Shown here piece by piece: positions 17,852-26,673 of a stretch of 64,000 nucleotides of DNA (the first letter of the stretch is position 1; each line of letters begins with the position of its first letter). The notes beneath the pieces were generated by a model, which was given only the letters and a program-made list of their open reading frames with translations, searched no databases and was not told the DNA's origin. The translations under genes were made by a program, and so were the position numbers. Source of the stretch: Rhodocytophaga aerolata (GTDB taxonomy: Bacteria > Bacteroidota > Bacteroidia > Cytophagales > 172606-1); the NCBI RefSeq assembly GCF_030503435.1, contig NZ_JAUKPO010000002.1, positions 186,001 to 250,000 of the forward strand, in the 5' to 3' direction.

Positions 17852-18703
17852 TTAGAGGTTATTTAGTGCCTGCATATCTTCGGCAGAGAGCTGAATTTCG
17901 GCGGCTTTATAGTTTTCTTCTAGATGTTTCACTTTAGACGTACCAGGAATCAGCAGGATATTCGGTGAATGATGCAGCAGCCAGCTCAGGGCAATCTGAT
18001 GGGCTGATGCATTATATTTCTGCCCAATCTGGGTAAGTTTATTTACGGCCTGCACATTGCCTGCATTCAGTGGATACCATGGAATAAAAGCAATATTTTT
18101 CTGCTGGCAATACTCTAGTTCAGCTTCCCACTTACGGTTATCTACACTATACATATTTTGCACCGACACTACTTTTATATAGTCTTGTGCCTGCTTAATT
18201 TGCTCTACACTTACCTCAGAGAGGCCAATATGTTTTACCAGGCCCTGTTCCTGAATTTTCTGCAAAAACTTAAAAGTCTGATCGAATGGCACATTCGGAT
18301 CTACGCGGTGCAATTGATAAAGGTCAATTTTATCTAATTTCAGCCGTTTTAAGCTTCCTTCCAGGGCTTCCTGCAGGTGATCGGGGTGGGCATTTACCGG
18401 CCACTGGTTCGGACCTGTACGTAATAAGCCCCCTTTTGTAGCAATTACTACTCCTTTAGGATACGGGTACAAAGCCTCGGCAATTAACTCTTCTGAAATA
18501 TACGGGCCATAACTATCGGCCGTGTCAATAAAGTTAACCCCCAGTTCTACAGCTTTTTTCAGTACCTGGATAGATTCGTCATGGTCTTTGGGAGGTCCCC
18601 AGATGCCTTCTCCGGTGATACGCATAGCTCCATAGCCCATGCGGTTTACTTCCAGGTCGCCGCCAATGGTAAATGTTTGGTTAAACGTGCTTGTGTTTGC
18701 CAT
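17852..18703 (-). CDS. Aldo/keto reductase
   Basis: 283 residues, a complete (beta/alpha)8 NAD(P)H-dependent oxidoreductase. The catalytic tetrad is visible: Asp60 in VNFIDTADSYG, Tyr65, Lys90 in VIATKGG and His132 in YQLHRVDP. The cofactor-binding C-terminal motif is seen in LLIPGTSKVKHLEENYKAAE. The family reduces aldehydes and ketones; the closest group by eye is the YdbC-like or general bacterial AKR branch with the KGGLLRTGPNQW insertion. It is a single gene bounded by terminators on both sides. The substrate cannot be told from the sequence. Confidence 0.92.
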   Translation of the reverse strand: MANTSTFNQTFTIGGDLEVNRMGYGAMRITGEGIWGPPKDHDESIQVLKKAVELGVNFIDTADSYGPYISEELIAEALYPYPKGVVIATKGGLLRTGPNQWPVNAHPDHLQEALEGSLKRLKLDKIDLYQLHRVDPNVPFDQTFKFLQKIQEQGLVKHIGLSEVSVEQIKQAQDYIKVVSVQNMYSVDNRKWEAELEYCQQKNIAFIPWYPLNAGNVQAVNKLTQIGQKYNASAHQIALSWLLHHSPNILLIPGTSKVKHLEENYKAAEIQLSAEDMQALNNL

Positions 18704-18723
18704 TTTTTATAGTTGATTTAGGT

Positions 18724-18762
18724 GGATAAAAAGAGATGCCCCAGACTATTTCTAAGGGGCAT
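18724..18762 (-). terminator. Probable intrinsic terminator of the di-iron protein gene
   Basis: ATGCCCC (18736-18742) pairs with GGGGCAT (18756-18762), and on the minus strand the hairpin is followed by CTCTTTTTATCC. It lies downstream of the minus-strand gene that ends at 18950 and upstream of the aldo/keto reductase start. Confidence 0.5.
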
Positions 18763-18949
18763 ACTATCTATTTATTCCATAAACTATTTGCGTACTAGAT
18801 AGTTCATGTGTGATGATTTTTTTAGAACTACCAGGTTATATCCCCTAAGAAATCGATAAAACTAAAAACCACTCAGTTGTATAGTCTGAATGGTTGATTA
18901 ACAAATAGCCGGGATGAAATAGCCTGTAAACCTGATGCAAAACAGAACA

Positions 18950-19552
18950 CTATAGATTCTTTGCTTTTTCTAAAGCAAGCGCCTTTGGAAATAACAGGTT
19001 GTTTTCCAGATATTCATGCTGATAAATATCCTTTTCAAACGTCGATAGCCACTGGAACAGCAACTCATAGGAATGGCAAACCTGTGGAGGAAGTGTAAAA
19101 TTTTGTGTTAACCGGCGAATTTCTACCAGTCCCTGTTCAATGCTATGATGCTCTGCTTCCAGTTCCTGCAATAAAATGGATAAGGAGGTAGTAGCACAAC
19201 AATCGTCTTTGGCTTTATCTTTCGGTTTAGCCAGGATGGTGATGTAGGGAAACAACATCATTTCTTCCTTCCGCATCTGGGAGATCAGTTGCATGGATAC
19301 CGAACGGAAGGTTTGATATACCTGCTCCAGCTGAGGATGAATTAAGCCATATTCCGTTACTACTTTCTCCAGCAAACCCATTATTCTGGGCAGTGCATCG
19401 GTTACATAAAAATGATGGTTCTGCAAAATATAATCTACCAGATAGGGCAACGGCCACTTCCCGGCTGATAGATATAGTAGAGTGTCTGCTTCTGTAACAG
19501 GGGGTAAAGTAGGATTTTGCAAAGCTGATTCTGATGATATATTCGTTGCCAT
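18950..19552 (-). CDS. Hemerythrin-like di-iron protein of the RIC/ScdA (YtfE) group
   Basis: 200 residues, all-helical. After a short N-terminal tail the RIC-type helices begin with PLPYLVDYILQNHHFYVTDALPRI. Iron ligands are supplied by the His residues in NHHFY, the Glu in MRKEEMMLFPYI, the LEAEHHSIEQGL segment and the last helix, YQHEYLENNLLFP. Such proteins repair iron-sulfur clusters damaged by nitric oxide or oxidative stress. The N-terminal ScdA domain (DUF542) of longer family members is absent; a CCATTS loop (about 117-123) separates the two helical pairs. It is divergently arranged to nothing and appears monocistronic. Confidence 0.82.
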   Translation of the reverse strand: MATNISSESALQNPTLPPVTEADTLLYLSAGKWPLPYLVDYILQNHHFYVTDALPRIMGLLEKVVTEYGLIHPQLEQVYQTFRSVSMQLISQMRKEEMMLFPYITILAKPKDKAKDDCCATTSLSILLQELEAEHHSIEQGLVEIRRLTQNFTLPPQVCHSYELLFQWLSTFEKDIYQHEYLENNLLFPKALALEKAKNL

Positions 19553-19660
19553 TTTATGTCTGATTATACTAAGCCGTAAAAGTATAGGCTAAGTGTATGC
19601 TCAGAAATGACAAAAATCATCTTTTGCTATGATATTCACTCCTTGCGGTTAATAGCCTAT

Positions 19661-20959
19661 TTAGGCAGAGTGCAGCATTTTGTCATTTCTACGGTCTATG
19701 AGGTAGATAACAGCTCCCAAACCAATAATTCCCATGCCGGCCAGGCTTTCAAAAGGCCTGTCGTACAGCATATAGAGAATCACCCACAGGCTGAACAGTA
19801 CATAGATAAGCTGCAGATACGGTGAAAAAGGACTTTTAAAAGCTGTGGGTTTTTCCTTTACAAATAAGGAGGATAAAATAGTAAGCGTACCCATTAGCTG
19901 CAATACAAAGCCTGCATACAACAGCACCTGTTCAAATGAATTGGTAAGGGTAAGCAAAATGCTGATAGCTGAATTGAACCACAATGCCCTTACTGGCACA
20001 CCAGTCCGGCTGAGGACAGCTAATGGACGCCATAATTTATAATCTTTTGCCATAGCATAGGTTATCCGTGGCCCAATCCATATATAGCCGCTAATGGTGG
20101 CAATGAGCTGAATGGATATAAACAAACTGACCCAGGGGATAGCGGCTCCAGAAAACAGATTCCCAAACGAAATAGTAGCTACTTCTACCTTGCCGGCTAA
20201 CTGCTCATAAGAAGCATGTTTGAGAAAAACCACCTGCAACAACACATATAAGACGGTTACCAGTACGGTTCCACTAATCAGGGCTTTGGGCAGGCTTTTT
20301 ACCGGCGATTCTATTTCTTCAATAATGTAAGCAGCTGAATTCCACCCGGTATACGCATAAGACACATAAATAAGCGATACTGCAAATCCGGGAAGCAATA
20401 ATTCTCTTTTCCAGCTGGCATCAAAATTCAGGCTTGTGCTTACCTGTGGCGCATACGCAACGCCCAGTATGATCAGCGCCAGTACAAATAACACTTTAAC
20501 TGCGGTAAACAGGTTATGAAACAATCCGCTGTGCCGGATACTTACGGAATGAAAAATGCTTACGATAACAATGGTGGAAATAGCCAGCACATTTCCGTAC
20601 CTTGTCTCAATAAACGGACTCAGGTAGTACACCATAGCCATGGCAGCTATGGCAATAGGGGCTGAAAACCCAACCGTCAAGGAAGTCCAGGCATAAAGGT
20701 AGCCCAGGGAGGGGTGAAACGTATGCGAAAGAAAAACATAATCGCCACCTGAATTTTTGAAATGGGTACCCAGCTGGGCATAGACAAAAGCCCCAATTAA
20801 TGCCAGAAATCCCCCGATCAGCCATAAAGCTATAATAGACCAAGTGTTTTGTACATCTACCAGCTGAAATCCCAGACTGGTAAATACACCCGTTCCGATC
20901 ATATTGGCTACCACCAGACTGGCAGCCGTTTTCCAGCCTATTTTCGCTTTATGCAGCAT
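19661..20959 (-). CDS. APC-superfamily amino acid permease
   Basis: 432 residues with about 12 membrane helices. The N-terminal signature IGWKTAASLVVANMIGTGVFTSLGF carries the GxG unwound helix of the APC fold that binds the amino acid backbone; TWSIIALWLIGGFLALIGAFVYAQLG follows. The NSAAYIIEEIESPVKSLPKAL segment is the conserved cytoplasmic loop of the L-type/cationic amino acid transporter branch. It would import or exchange an amino acid across the inner membrane. It stands alone on the minus strand; the substrate is not predictable from sequence. Confidence 0.9.
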   Translation of the reverse strand: MLHKAKIGWKTAASLVVANMIGTGVFTSLGFQLVDVQNTWSIIALWLIGGFLALIGAFVYAQLGTHFKNSGGDYVFLSHTFHPSLGYLYAWTSLTVGFSAPIAIAAMAMVYYLSPFIETRYGNVLAISTIVIVSIFHSVSIRHSGLFHNLFTAVKVLFVLALIILGVAYAPQVSTSLNFDASWKRELLLPGFAVSLIYVSYAYTGWNSAAYIIEEIESPVKSLPKALISGTVLVTVLYVLLQVVFLKHASYEQLAGKVEVATISFGNLFSGAAIPWVSLFISIQLIATISGYIWIGPRITYAMAKDYKLWRPLAVLSRTGVPVRALWFNSAISILLTLTNSFEQVLLYAGFVLQLMGTLTILSSLFVKEKPTAFKSPFSPYLQLIYVLFSLWVILYMLYDRPFESLAGMGIIGLGAVIYLIDRRNDKMLHSA

Positions 20960-21033
20960 TACCTGAGAAGAATCAGAGATTTGAGTTATAAAGGAATGAA
21001 TCTAACTACTGTAAATACCTTTTATATTTTTAT

Positions 21034-21468
21034 TTAGAAAACATGAATTTCAGCCAGTTCCAGAGTTAAATGAGTGTTCTTTCTTACAATTTTGAAAGTA
21101 GCTGTTAGATCACTCCATTTGCCATTCAAAGGCAAGTCATACCAAATCTGTCCAATAATTTCAGCTTCTTTCTCCTCATAGGGCAGTGGTTCCTCAAGAT
21201 AATTAATTTCATGTTGTGGTCTTCTACCATCTTCAGTAGCTGTATCACTACAGGTGATTCTATAAACTTCTCCATTTGCATGAAGTACTGGTAAGCCATA
21301 GCCATAAATCACTGCTTGGATTAACTTAGGAGACCATTTATAGTATGTATTTTGTTCTGTATATTCATAGGCAGATTGATAATCTTCCTGTTCTAATAAC
21401 TTTACCCATCCATCAACCGCCTTTAGTATTTCTATTGGAGCAGGATTCAAAGCTAGTATAATTGCCAT
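21034..21468 (-). CDS. Hypothetical AT-rich protein, immunity-like size
   Basis: 144 residues, cytoplasmic, acidic, without signal peptide or membrane helices. It opens with a helical stretch (PIEILKAVDGWVKLLEQEDYQSAYEY) followed by beta-rich sequence with aromatic residues and ends TLELAEIHVF. I do not recognise the family. Lower G+C content than the flanking genes, small size and proximity to a second small unknown gene (21537) on the same strand, 68 bp upstream, recall accessory or toxin-immunity genes. No toxin gene is adjacent. Confidence 0.6.
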   Translation of the reverse strand: MAIILALNPAPIEILKAVDGWVKLLEQEDYQSAYEYTEQNTYYKWSPKLIQAVIYGYGLPVLHANGEVYRITCSDTATEDGRRPQHEINYLEEPLPYEEKEAEIIGQIWYDLPLNGKWSDLTATFKIVRKNTHLTLELAEIHVF

Positions 21469-21536
21469 TCAATTTATTGATTCAACTTTTATCCAATGGC
21501 CGGTTTTAACGCAAACGGGTGTTTTTTATAACATAC

Positions 21537-21989
21537 TTAAATAGGCAACTCAACAAATCTACCAATCTTGCATAATATTAAATTTTCTTGTGGCACAGTA
21601 TCACGATAGAACCAAAAATCAATACCGCTATTTGTTTTGATAGTAGCATCATTTGTAATTTGATAGTCTATAGCTGACTCATTTAATTTATTAGTCACTT
21701 CAATAAAGGCCATATTTCCCTTAACCCAACCATACATATAGCTTATTTTTCCGCTTGGTGCAGGAGAAATATTTGGTTGAATTATTATTCCATTCAATCT
21801 ATTATCTTCTGTACTGATAAAATAGAATTCAACTTTATCATATTTTAAAACCGTGGGATACTTATCCTTTTTTCTGCTCTTACCTTTAAACGTAGTCTCT
21901 CCCAAGAGCGCAATGAGTTTTTCTCTTGTTATAGAAAAATCAATACCTTCCATTTTCCCACTCCTAATAAAATCGACAATGCTGATCAC
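21537..21989 (-). CDS. Hypothetical AT-rich protein
   Basis: 150 residues, cytoplasmic. It opens MISIVDFIRSGKMEGIDFSI, then ITREKLIALLGET, and continues with predicted beta strands (KVEFYFISTEDNRLNGIIIQP). The pattern resembles small immunity-type proteins found scattered in Bacteroidetes genomes, but I cannot name the family. It is 42 bp downstream of the malate synthase gene and on the same strand, so read-through transcription is possible, although its base composition differs. Function unknown. Confidence 0.6.
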   Translation of the reverse strand: MISIVDFIRSGKMEGIDFSITREKLIALLGETTFKGKSRKKDKYPTVLKYDKVEFYFISTEDNRLNGIIIQPNISPAPSGKISYMYGWVKGNMAFIEVTNKLNESAIDYQITNDATIKTNSGIDFWFYRDTVPQENLILCKIGRFVELPI

Positions 21990-22031
21990 TTATACTCTTT
22001 CTATTAAAGAATTACAGACATATTTATTGAC

Positions 22032-23918
22032 TCACACCACAAAGTCTAAATTTTCAGTTATCCGGCTGCCTTTACTTTGTAAAGTATCTATATATAATTT
22101 AATGCGTTGAGCTGCTACATCGGCATTCATATTATTAAGGTTAATGTTGAGCAGGTCAATAAACCAGGGTGGCTTGGTCTCATGTAGCACATAGGTATTT
22201 GCTATCTGGCGGGCAATGGGTAAGGTGGTTCGCTTGGAGTCGTCGTGTACATCTTTGTTACCGGCCTTAAGTAGCTTTTCATATTCTTCTTGCATCAGCC
22301 GAGTATACAGCTCTTGCGAAAATACGTCTCCGGCTTTTACACCTGTTTCCGGATCATCCTCTGTTAACCTGGCTTCTTTGTGCAGCCATTCCCATAGAAT
22401 ACTCAGGCGGATTTCACCGGTAGCCATGTCTTCCATCAGGTAGAGTATGTCGTCATTGCCAAAGAAATCGGCGGGTTTCAGCGCTGCTGCCTGCATGCCT
22501 TGCCCAAAGGCATTTCCATACTGCAAAGCCACACTCAGCAAGTTACGGGCACCGCGGATAGTTCCGGGAGCTTCCTCTAATTGAATCAAGCCATCGGCAT
22601 CTTGCTGTGTATAGGTAAGGGGTGGAAACTTTCTGCCTAATCCATTTACTTCGCCTATTTTCTCCCACACCGGCCGTACAATATGCACCATTTTCCAGTG
22701 AGCCACCCATTTGCCACTGGCTCCTTCCCGCTGTTCCCGCTCGGCTCCGGCTACGGCTTTCTGCATGCTGGCCGAAACACCGGCTTGTGAACCTACCGGT
22801 ATATTGGGTTCCATGCCTCCCTGCCACAAGGCAAAATGACCATGCTTATCAGGCGTATTTACGGCCCGGCGGACCCGGTCTTCATAGTTGCGCATGTAGC
22901 CATAGGTCATGGTAATGGCTTCTATGTTGGGATTAATAAAGGTTTTGTCCCAAGCCATGGCATCAGATACACTATTGATATAGTCCCAGCGGCCGGTGTT
23001 GTATCCTACAAAATGTTTCCCTAAAGCTGCCCGGATCTCCATTAACTGGTAGGTGGCTTCCAGTTGCTCGACCAGTACATATACTTTAATAGTACCTACT
23101 GAAAGACCCAAATGCATTTCCAAAGCAGAGAGCATATCGTTCCATAAGGCAGCTTCTCCGGCTGTCTGGATTTTGGGCAGGTATAGTACAATGGAGGAAT
23201 TGGCTTGTTGTAGTTGCTGGTAATTGTTTACCACATACAAGATCATATCTACCAGAGAGGCAGCCATCGCCACGCCATTGGCATCGCGAATATGGCGGTC
23301 GTCCAGATGCAGGCCCCGGGCACGAAAGATTTTGGTAGTAAAGTTGAGTTGCTGCTGCCAGTCGCTGATGATATTCCGGCCAAAGAAATCCATGGACCAG
23401 CGGTTCATTTCACCGGCTACCTTTTCGGCTGCTTGCATAAATACCGGATCTTTGCCGATAGCCAGCTTCAGGTTCCGCTGATTATCTAGTGACATGGCAT
23501 TGGTCTGCCCCAGGGCATCTTCTCCATCGAACATCCAGCCATCGGCACCAGAAAGTAACGCATAGGCCACATTGCGGATGCTGCTTTCCAGGGGAGCATT
23601 GGGTTTAGCAGCAGGTCCGGTGCCTTGTATCCATTGCCGCTGTAAATCTGGCGGAATAAGTGAACCTTCAAAATTACCGACTCTGGCATCTTTTACGGTA
23701 ATACTGGTACGGGGAATAGTACTCTCCGGGTCTAAAAAAGTAATCCGCTTTTTATTTTGCTGCCGTTGTTTCCGCCTTTCCATACGGGCAGCCATCGCTT
23801 CTTTAATGTCTTTATTAAAATGAGCCAGGGCAGCAAGAGCCGAAAGGACTTCAGGCGTATATACATCACTATAGGTTTGTTGAAGGTTGTTGCGGATGAT
23901 TAGATTATGGTTTGTCAT
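22032..23918 (-). CDS. Malate synthase (AceB-like, long Bacteroidetes form)
   Basis: 628 residues, longer than classical malate synthase A (about 530). It condenses glyoxylate with acetyl-CoA to give malate. Active-site segments are all present: Arg201 in RARGLHLDDRH, Glu284 in VLVEQLEATYQ, Asp312 in GYNTGRWDYINS for Mg2+, and the catalytic base Asp497 in YLMEDMATGEIRLSILWEW. An N-terminal extension rich in Arg/Gln (about 45-57) precedes FLDPESTIPR. It starts 36 bp after lutC on the same strand, so both are likely co-transcribed. No isocitrate lyase gene is in the window, so glyoxylate may come from glycolate oxidation instead. Confidence 0.9.
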   Translation of the reverse strand: MTNHNLIIRNNLQQTYSDVYTPEVLSALAALAHFNKDIKEAMAARMERRKQRQQNKKRITFLDPESTIPRTSITVKDARVGNFEGSLIPPDLQRQWIQGTGPAAKPNAPLESSIRNVAYALLSGADGWMFDGEDALGQTNAMSLDNQRNLKLAIGKDPVFMQAAEKVAGEMNRWSMDFFGRNIISDWQQQLNFTTKIFRARGLHLDDRHIRDANGVAMAASLVDMILYVVNNYQQLQQANSSIVLYLPKIQTAGEAALWNDMLSALEMHLGLSVGTIKVYVLVEQLEATYQLMEIRAALGKHFVGYNTGRWDYINSVSDAMAWDKTFINPNIEAITMTYGYMRNYEDRVRRAVNTPDKHGHFALWQGGMEPNIPVGSQAGVSASMQKAVAGAEREQREGASGKWVAHWKMVHIVRPVWEKIGEVNGLGRKFPPLTYTQQDADGLIQLEEAPGTIRGARNLLSVALQYGNAFGQGMQAAALKPADFFGNDDILYLMEDMATGEIRLSILWEWLHKEARLTEDDPETGVKAGDVFSQELYTRLMQEEYEKLLKAGNKDVHDDSKRTTLPIARQIANTYVLHETKPPWFIDLLNINLNNMNADVAAQRIKLYIDTLQSKGSRITENLDFVV

Positions 23919-23954
23919 TCAGTATTATGGGATTAAATACTTGTTATTACTCAA

Positions 23955-24539
23955 TCATTGCATTATAAAAACCGTCATAGAGATGGGGCCGTGGGCTCCC
24001 AGGACGAGGGCTTGTTCAATATCAGCCGTTTTGGAGGGGCCGCCTATAAAAGCACCAAACCCGTATTGCCCTTCACCTATCAGCCCATAAGCCTCGTGCA
24101 GGGTGGGAACAATATCTTTTACTTCTACCACCACAGCCAGATGCTGGCATATATACGGGATAATCCGCTGCCCCATTACTTGCTCTGTCAGCCATACAGC
24201 GCCATTTTCGGCCACCGCCAGATGAGCTTTAATTACGGCCAACTCCACATCCTGAAACGTATGCGGATCAACAGTTGGGGAAAGCAGTTCTATCGGATCT
24301 GCTAGTTCCGGCAAAGTAGTAATGATACGTTTGCTGGTATCAAAATTCTCCTGAATCAGCTGTTTTATGTCATCTGCGGAAGCACCCTTAAACACACTGC
24401 CTCCAATACTAATAAAGGTTTCCATGTACTTTTCCACAATCCCTTCTGTAGCACCTTTAAATGCACTCATATCAGGTAAAGGACTTTTAGAGGGCTGATT
24501 TTCCAGGACGGCTGCCAGTATTTTTTCTCTGCTGCTCAT
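23955..24539 (-). CDS. lutC: LUD-domain protein LutC
   Basis: 194 residues from the ATG at 24539; the frame extends 9 codons upstream without support. It is a LUD (LutB/LutC) domain protein of the usual LutC length, with the conserved core ELAVIKAHLAVAENGAVWL, a VVVVEVKDIVPTL-like strand and the C-terminal GAFIGGPSKTADIEQALVLGAHGP. LutC works with LutA and LutB in the iron-sulfur route of L-lactate oxidation to pyruvate. It is encoded about 3.2 kb from lutBA, which is unusual, and is instead followed by malate synthase. Confidence 0.9.
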   Translation of the reverse strand: MSSREKILAAVLENQPSKSPLPDMSAFKGATEGIVEKYMETFISIGGSVFKGASADDIKQLIQENFDTSKRIITTLPELADPIELLSPTVDPHTFQDVELAVIKAHLAVAENGAVWLTEQVMGQRIIPYICQHLAVVVEVKDIVPTLHEAYGLIGEGQYGFGAFIGGPSKTADIEQALVLGAHGPISMTVFIMQ

Positions 24540-24999
24540 GTATAGAACAAGATTTTCTTCTTTCAACAGAATTTTCTGCTATACCAAATGACATAAAAAA
24601 ATAGAACATATACAATATATAGTAGTACAATAGTTTGCTGCTTACTGGCTAGCTACTACTAAGCATTTCCCTTCGCCTGCTGGCAGGTAGATTTAAGCAA
24701 ATAATACTTAGATAAAAAGCCTGTTCTCAAAACACCTATAGCTTTTACAGTGAACTAGAAACCTGTTAAGTTTTCAAAACCTAACAGGGTTTAGCGTAAA
24801 GCTCAAGTAATTATTTGCTAAAAAACTATAATTGAAAGACCTGTATAACTTATTACTTTTCAACATTTACTTTTTACACTTCAAACAGGCTATTTAGCAT
24901 TTGAAAACTGCTTCCATTTTATAGGCCAGACGAATGCTATATTTTTGTAAGGCATTCTTAGATAAACTATAGCCACTCCAATCAATCCTATTTTCTCTT
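24540..24999. other. Intergenic region between divergent lutC and membrane-protein genes
   Basis: 460 bp, AT-rich, no gene seen. It should contain the promoters for lutC (leftward) and for the gene at 25000 (rightward). The only distinct structure is the palindrome at 24759-24792, listed separately. Confidence 0.5.
24759..24792. repeat. 34-bp palindrome, copy 2 of a short dispersed repeat
   Basis: AAACCTGTTAAGTTTT followed by CAAAACCTAACAGGGTTT: an imperfect inverted repeat sharing CCTGTTA, GTTTT and AAACCTAA.AGGGTT blocks with the palindrome at 16917-16948. It lies in the divergent lutC/25000 intergenic region. Confidence 0.65.
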
Positions 25000-25524
25000 A
25001 TGAATACTCTTAGTACTGATCTTCTGATTCTGGCAATAACCATTGTTTGCTGCTTTCTTTACAACTTTGTTTTGTACCGGCATCCGGAATATGCTTCTAA
25101 AAAGGGCTTTACGTATTTTCTGGTATTTCTGGCAATGTACCCCCTGCTGAACATGATGGCTCACCTGATTGCCATCACTACGTTTGCCGTTATCCGCATA
25201 CAGGCAGGCGTGTTCCAGTACGATATGAAATTCTATACACTTATTCAGTTTGGGGTGCTGTTAGTCCTGATCAATGGCTATTTACTGCATGCCATTCAAC
25301 AGCTGAGCCGCGGAAACAAAACAGTTTACCGGTCTGTTGTGCTAGCCTGTGTGTTGCAAAGTGCCATTATTCTGCCTCTGTTTCCGTTTAATCCGATTAG
25401 TCTGCTACCAGTGATCACCTCAGGATTATTACTCCTGACGCTGACTTTTACATTGAAAGGTAGGAGAGTTACTCCAGGCAATTCGGTGTTAATGGAAGCA
25501 AATAAGCCGGCTACGTATGCTTAA
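25000..25524 (+). CDS. Hypothetical polytopic membrane protein
   Basis: 174 residues with five predicted helices (about 8-27, 39-64, 75-98, 110-128, 132-152) and a polar C-terminal tail. I recognise no family motif. It precedes the histidine kinase gene by 93 bp on the same strand and may belong to the same transcript, for example as an accessory membrane component, but this is only a positional argument. Confidence 0.65.
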   Translation: MNTLSTDLLILAITIVCCFLYNFVLYRHPEYASKKGFTYFLVFLAMYPLLNMMAHLIAITTFAVIRIQAGVFQYDMKFYTLIQFGVLLVLINGYLLHAIQQLSRGNKTVYRSVVLACVLQSAIILPLFPFNPISLLPVITSGLLLLTLTFTLKGRRVTPGNSVLMEANKPATYA

Positions 25525-25617
25525 ATTGGGAATCCGTTAGATAGTCTACCTGGTATTTCGTGAATAAATGGTAATTTACATAAGCAATAGTGTTACGTAC
25601 GCACCCCTGGTATATAC

Positions 25618-26673
25618 ATGGAGAAACTGAATGATAGCAGACTTTGGGCCTGGGGCATGCTCATCCAGAATATTATTTTCTTCTTGTTTTTCTATCTGCA
25701 ACGCATTCTGGTGGATCAGCAGCCGGCAATGTTAGTGATAGGCTGGCAACTGCTTTTTACCTGGGTGATGTGGATGGCTACCCGGCTGGCCATACGGTTC
25801 AGCAGGTCCCTATATCCTGGACTGAAGCGGATACGGGCACGTTTGCTATGCCTGGGGGCTGCACTCGTATTATCGGCTATAGTAATTGGCTCCTGGCATG
25901 TGTGGGTGGAAATATGGATAAAATTCTGGCAGCCGGAAGAAATAACTCTTTTCAGTTATCTCTACAGCATTGGCATGACCTTGTTTTTTTGCCAGTTAAT
26001 TGCCGGGATCTATGAAGCGCTGTACTATCTGGAGCATTGGAAAAAATCAGTAAGTGAACGGGAAGCACTGGAAAAAAAGAACTTACAAAGCCAGCTGGAG
26101 TCGCTCAAAAACCAGGTGAGTCCGCATTTTTTGTTTAATAGCCTTAATTCTCTTTCGGGCTTAGTGGAAGAAGACCCCAAACGGGCCGTACGCTTTATCG
26201 AAGAACTGTCTACCATCTACCGCTATCTTCTACAAAGCAATGAGAAACAACTAACCTCCTTAAGAAAGGAGCTGGAGTTTATAGAGGCTTACTTTTATCT
26301 GCTACAAACGCGGTTTGAAGAAGGGCTTTCGCTGGAGACAGACACAGCCCCTGGCCTGAACGATTATTTGTTGCCTCCGCTCACCTTACAGATATTGATA
26401 GAAAATGCCGTAAAGCACAACATGATTTCGGAAGCTATGCCCCTACATATCCGGATTTACACAGACGAAGCAGGCAACCTGATTGTATCGAACAACCTGC
26501 AGAAGCGGAAGCATTCTGTTCCCTCTAATAAAATGGGATTAGTGAATATTTCGGCTAAGTACCAGCTGTTAAATCAGCCAGATATTATCATCAATAAAAC
26601 CAGCACACATTTTCAGGTAATTGTACCGCTCATTAGTCATAAACAGGATGAACTTAGTTATAGTAGAAGATGA
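25618..26673 (+). CDS. Sensor histidine kinase, LytS/YehU type
   Basis: 351 residues. Four membrane helices (about 10-28, 38-57, 76-97, 112-134) form the input region without a recognisable periplasmic sensor domain. A short coiled coil (about 142-166) leads to the His_kinase box SPHFLFNSLNSLSGLV, with phosphoacceptor His170. The ATP-binding N-box follows in LTLQILIENAVKHN (Asn263). A GLVNI motif near 316 closes the ATPase lid. It phosphorylates the LytTR regulator, whose gene overlaps by 26 nt. The E. coli relatives BtsS and YpdA respond to pyruvate, which makes the position next to the lut genes suggestive but not proof. Confidence 0.92.
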   Translation: MEKLNDSRLWAWGMLIQNIIFFLFFYLQRILVDQQPAMLVIGWQLLFTWVMWMATRLAIRFSRSLYPGLKRIRARLLCLGAALVLSAIVIGSWHVWVEIWIKFWQPEEITLFSYLYSIGMTLFFCQLIAGIYEALYYLEHWKKSVSEREALEKKNLQSQLESLKNQVSPHFLFNSLNSLSGLVEEDPKRAVRFIEELSTIYRYLLQSNEKQLTSLRKELEFIEAYFYLLQTRFEEGLSLETDTAPGLNDYLLPPLTLQILIENAVKHNMISEAMPLHIRIYTDEAGNLIVSNNLQKRKHSVPSNKMGLVNISAKYQLLNQPDIIINKTSTHFQVIVPLISHKQDELSYSRR

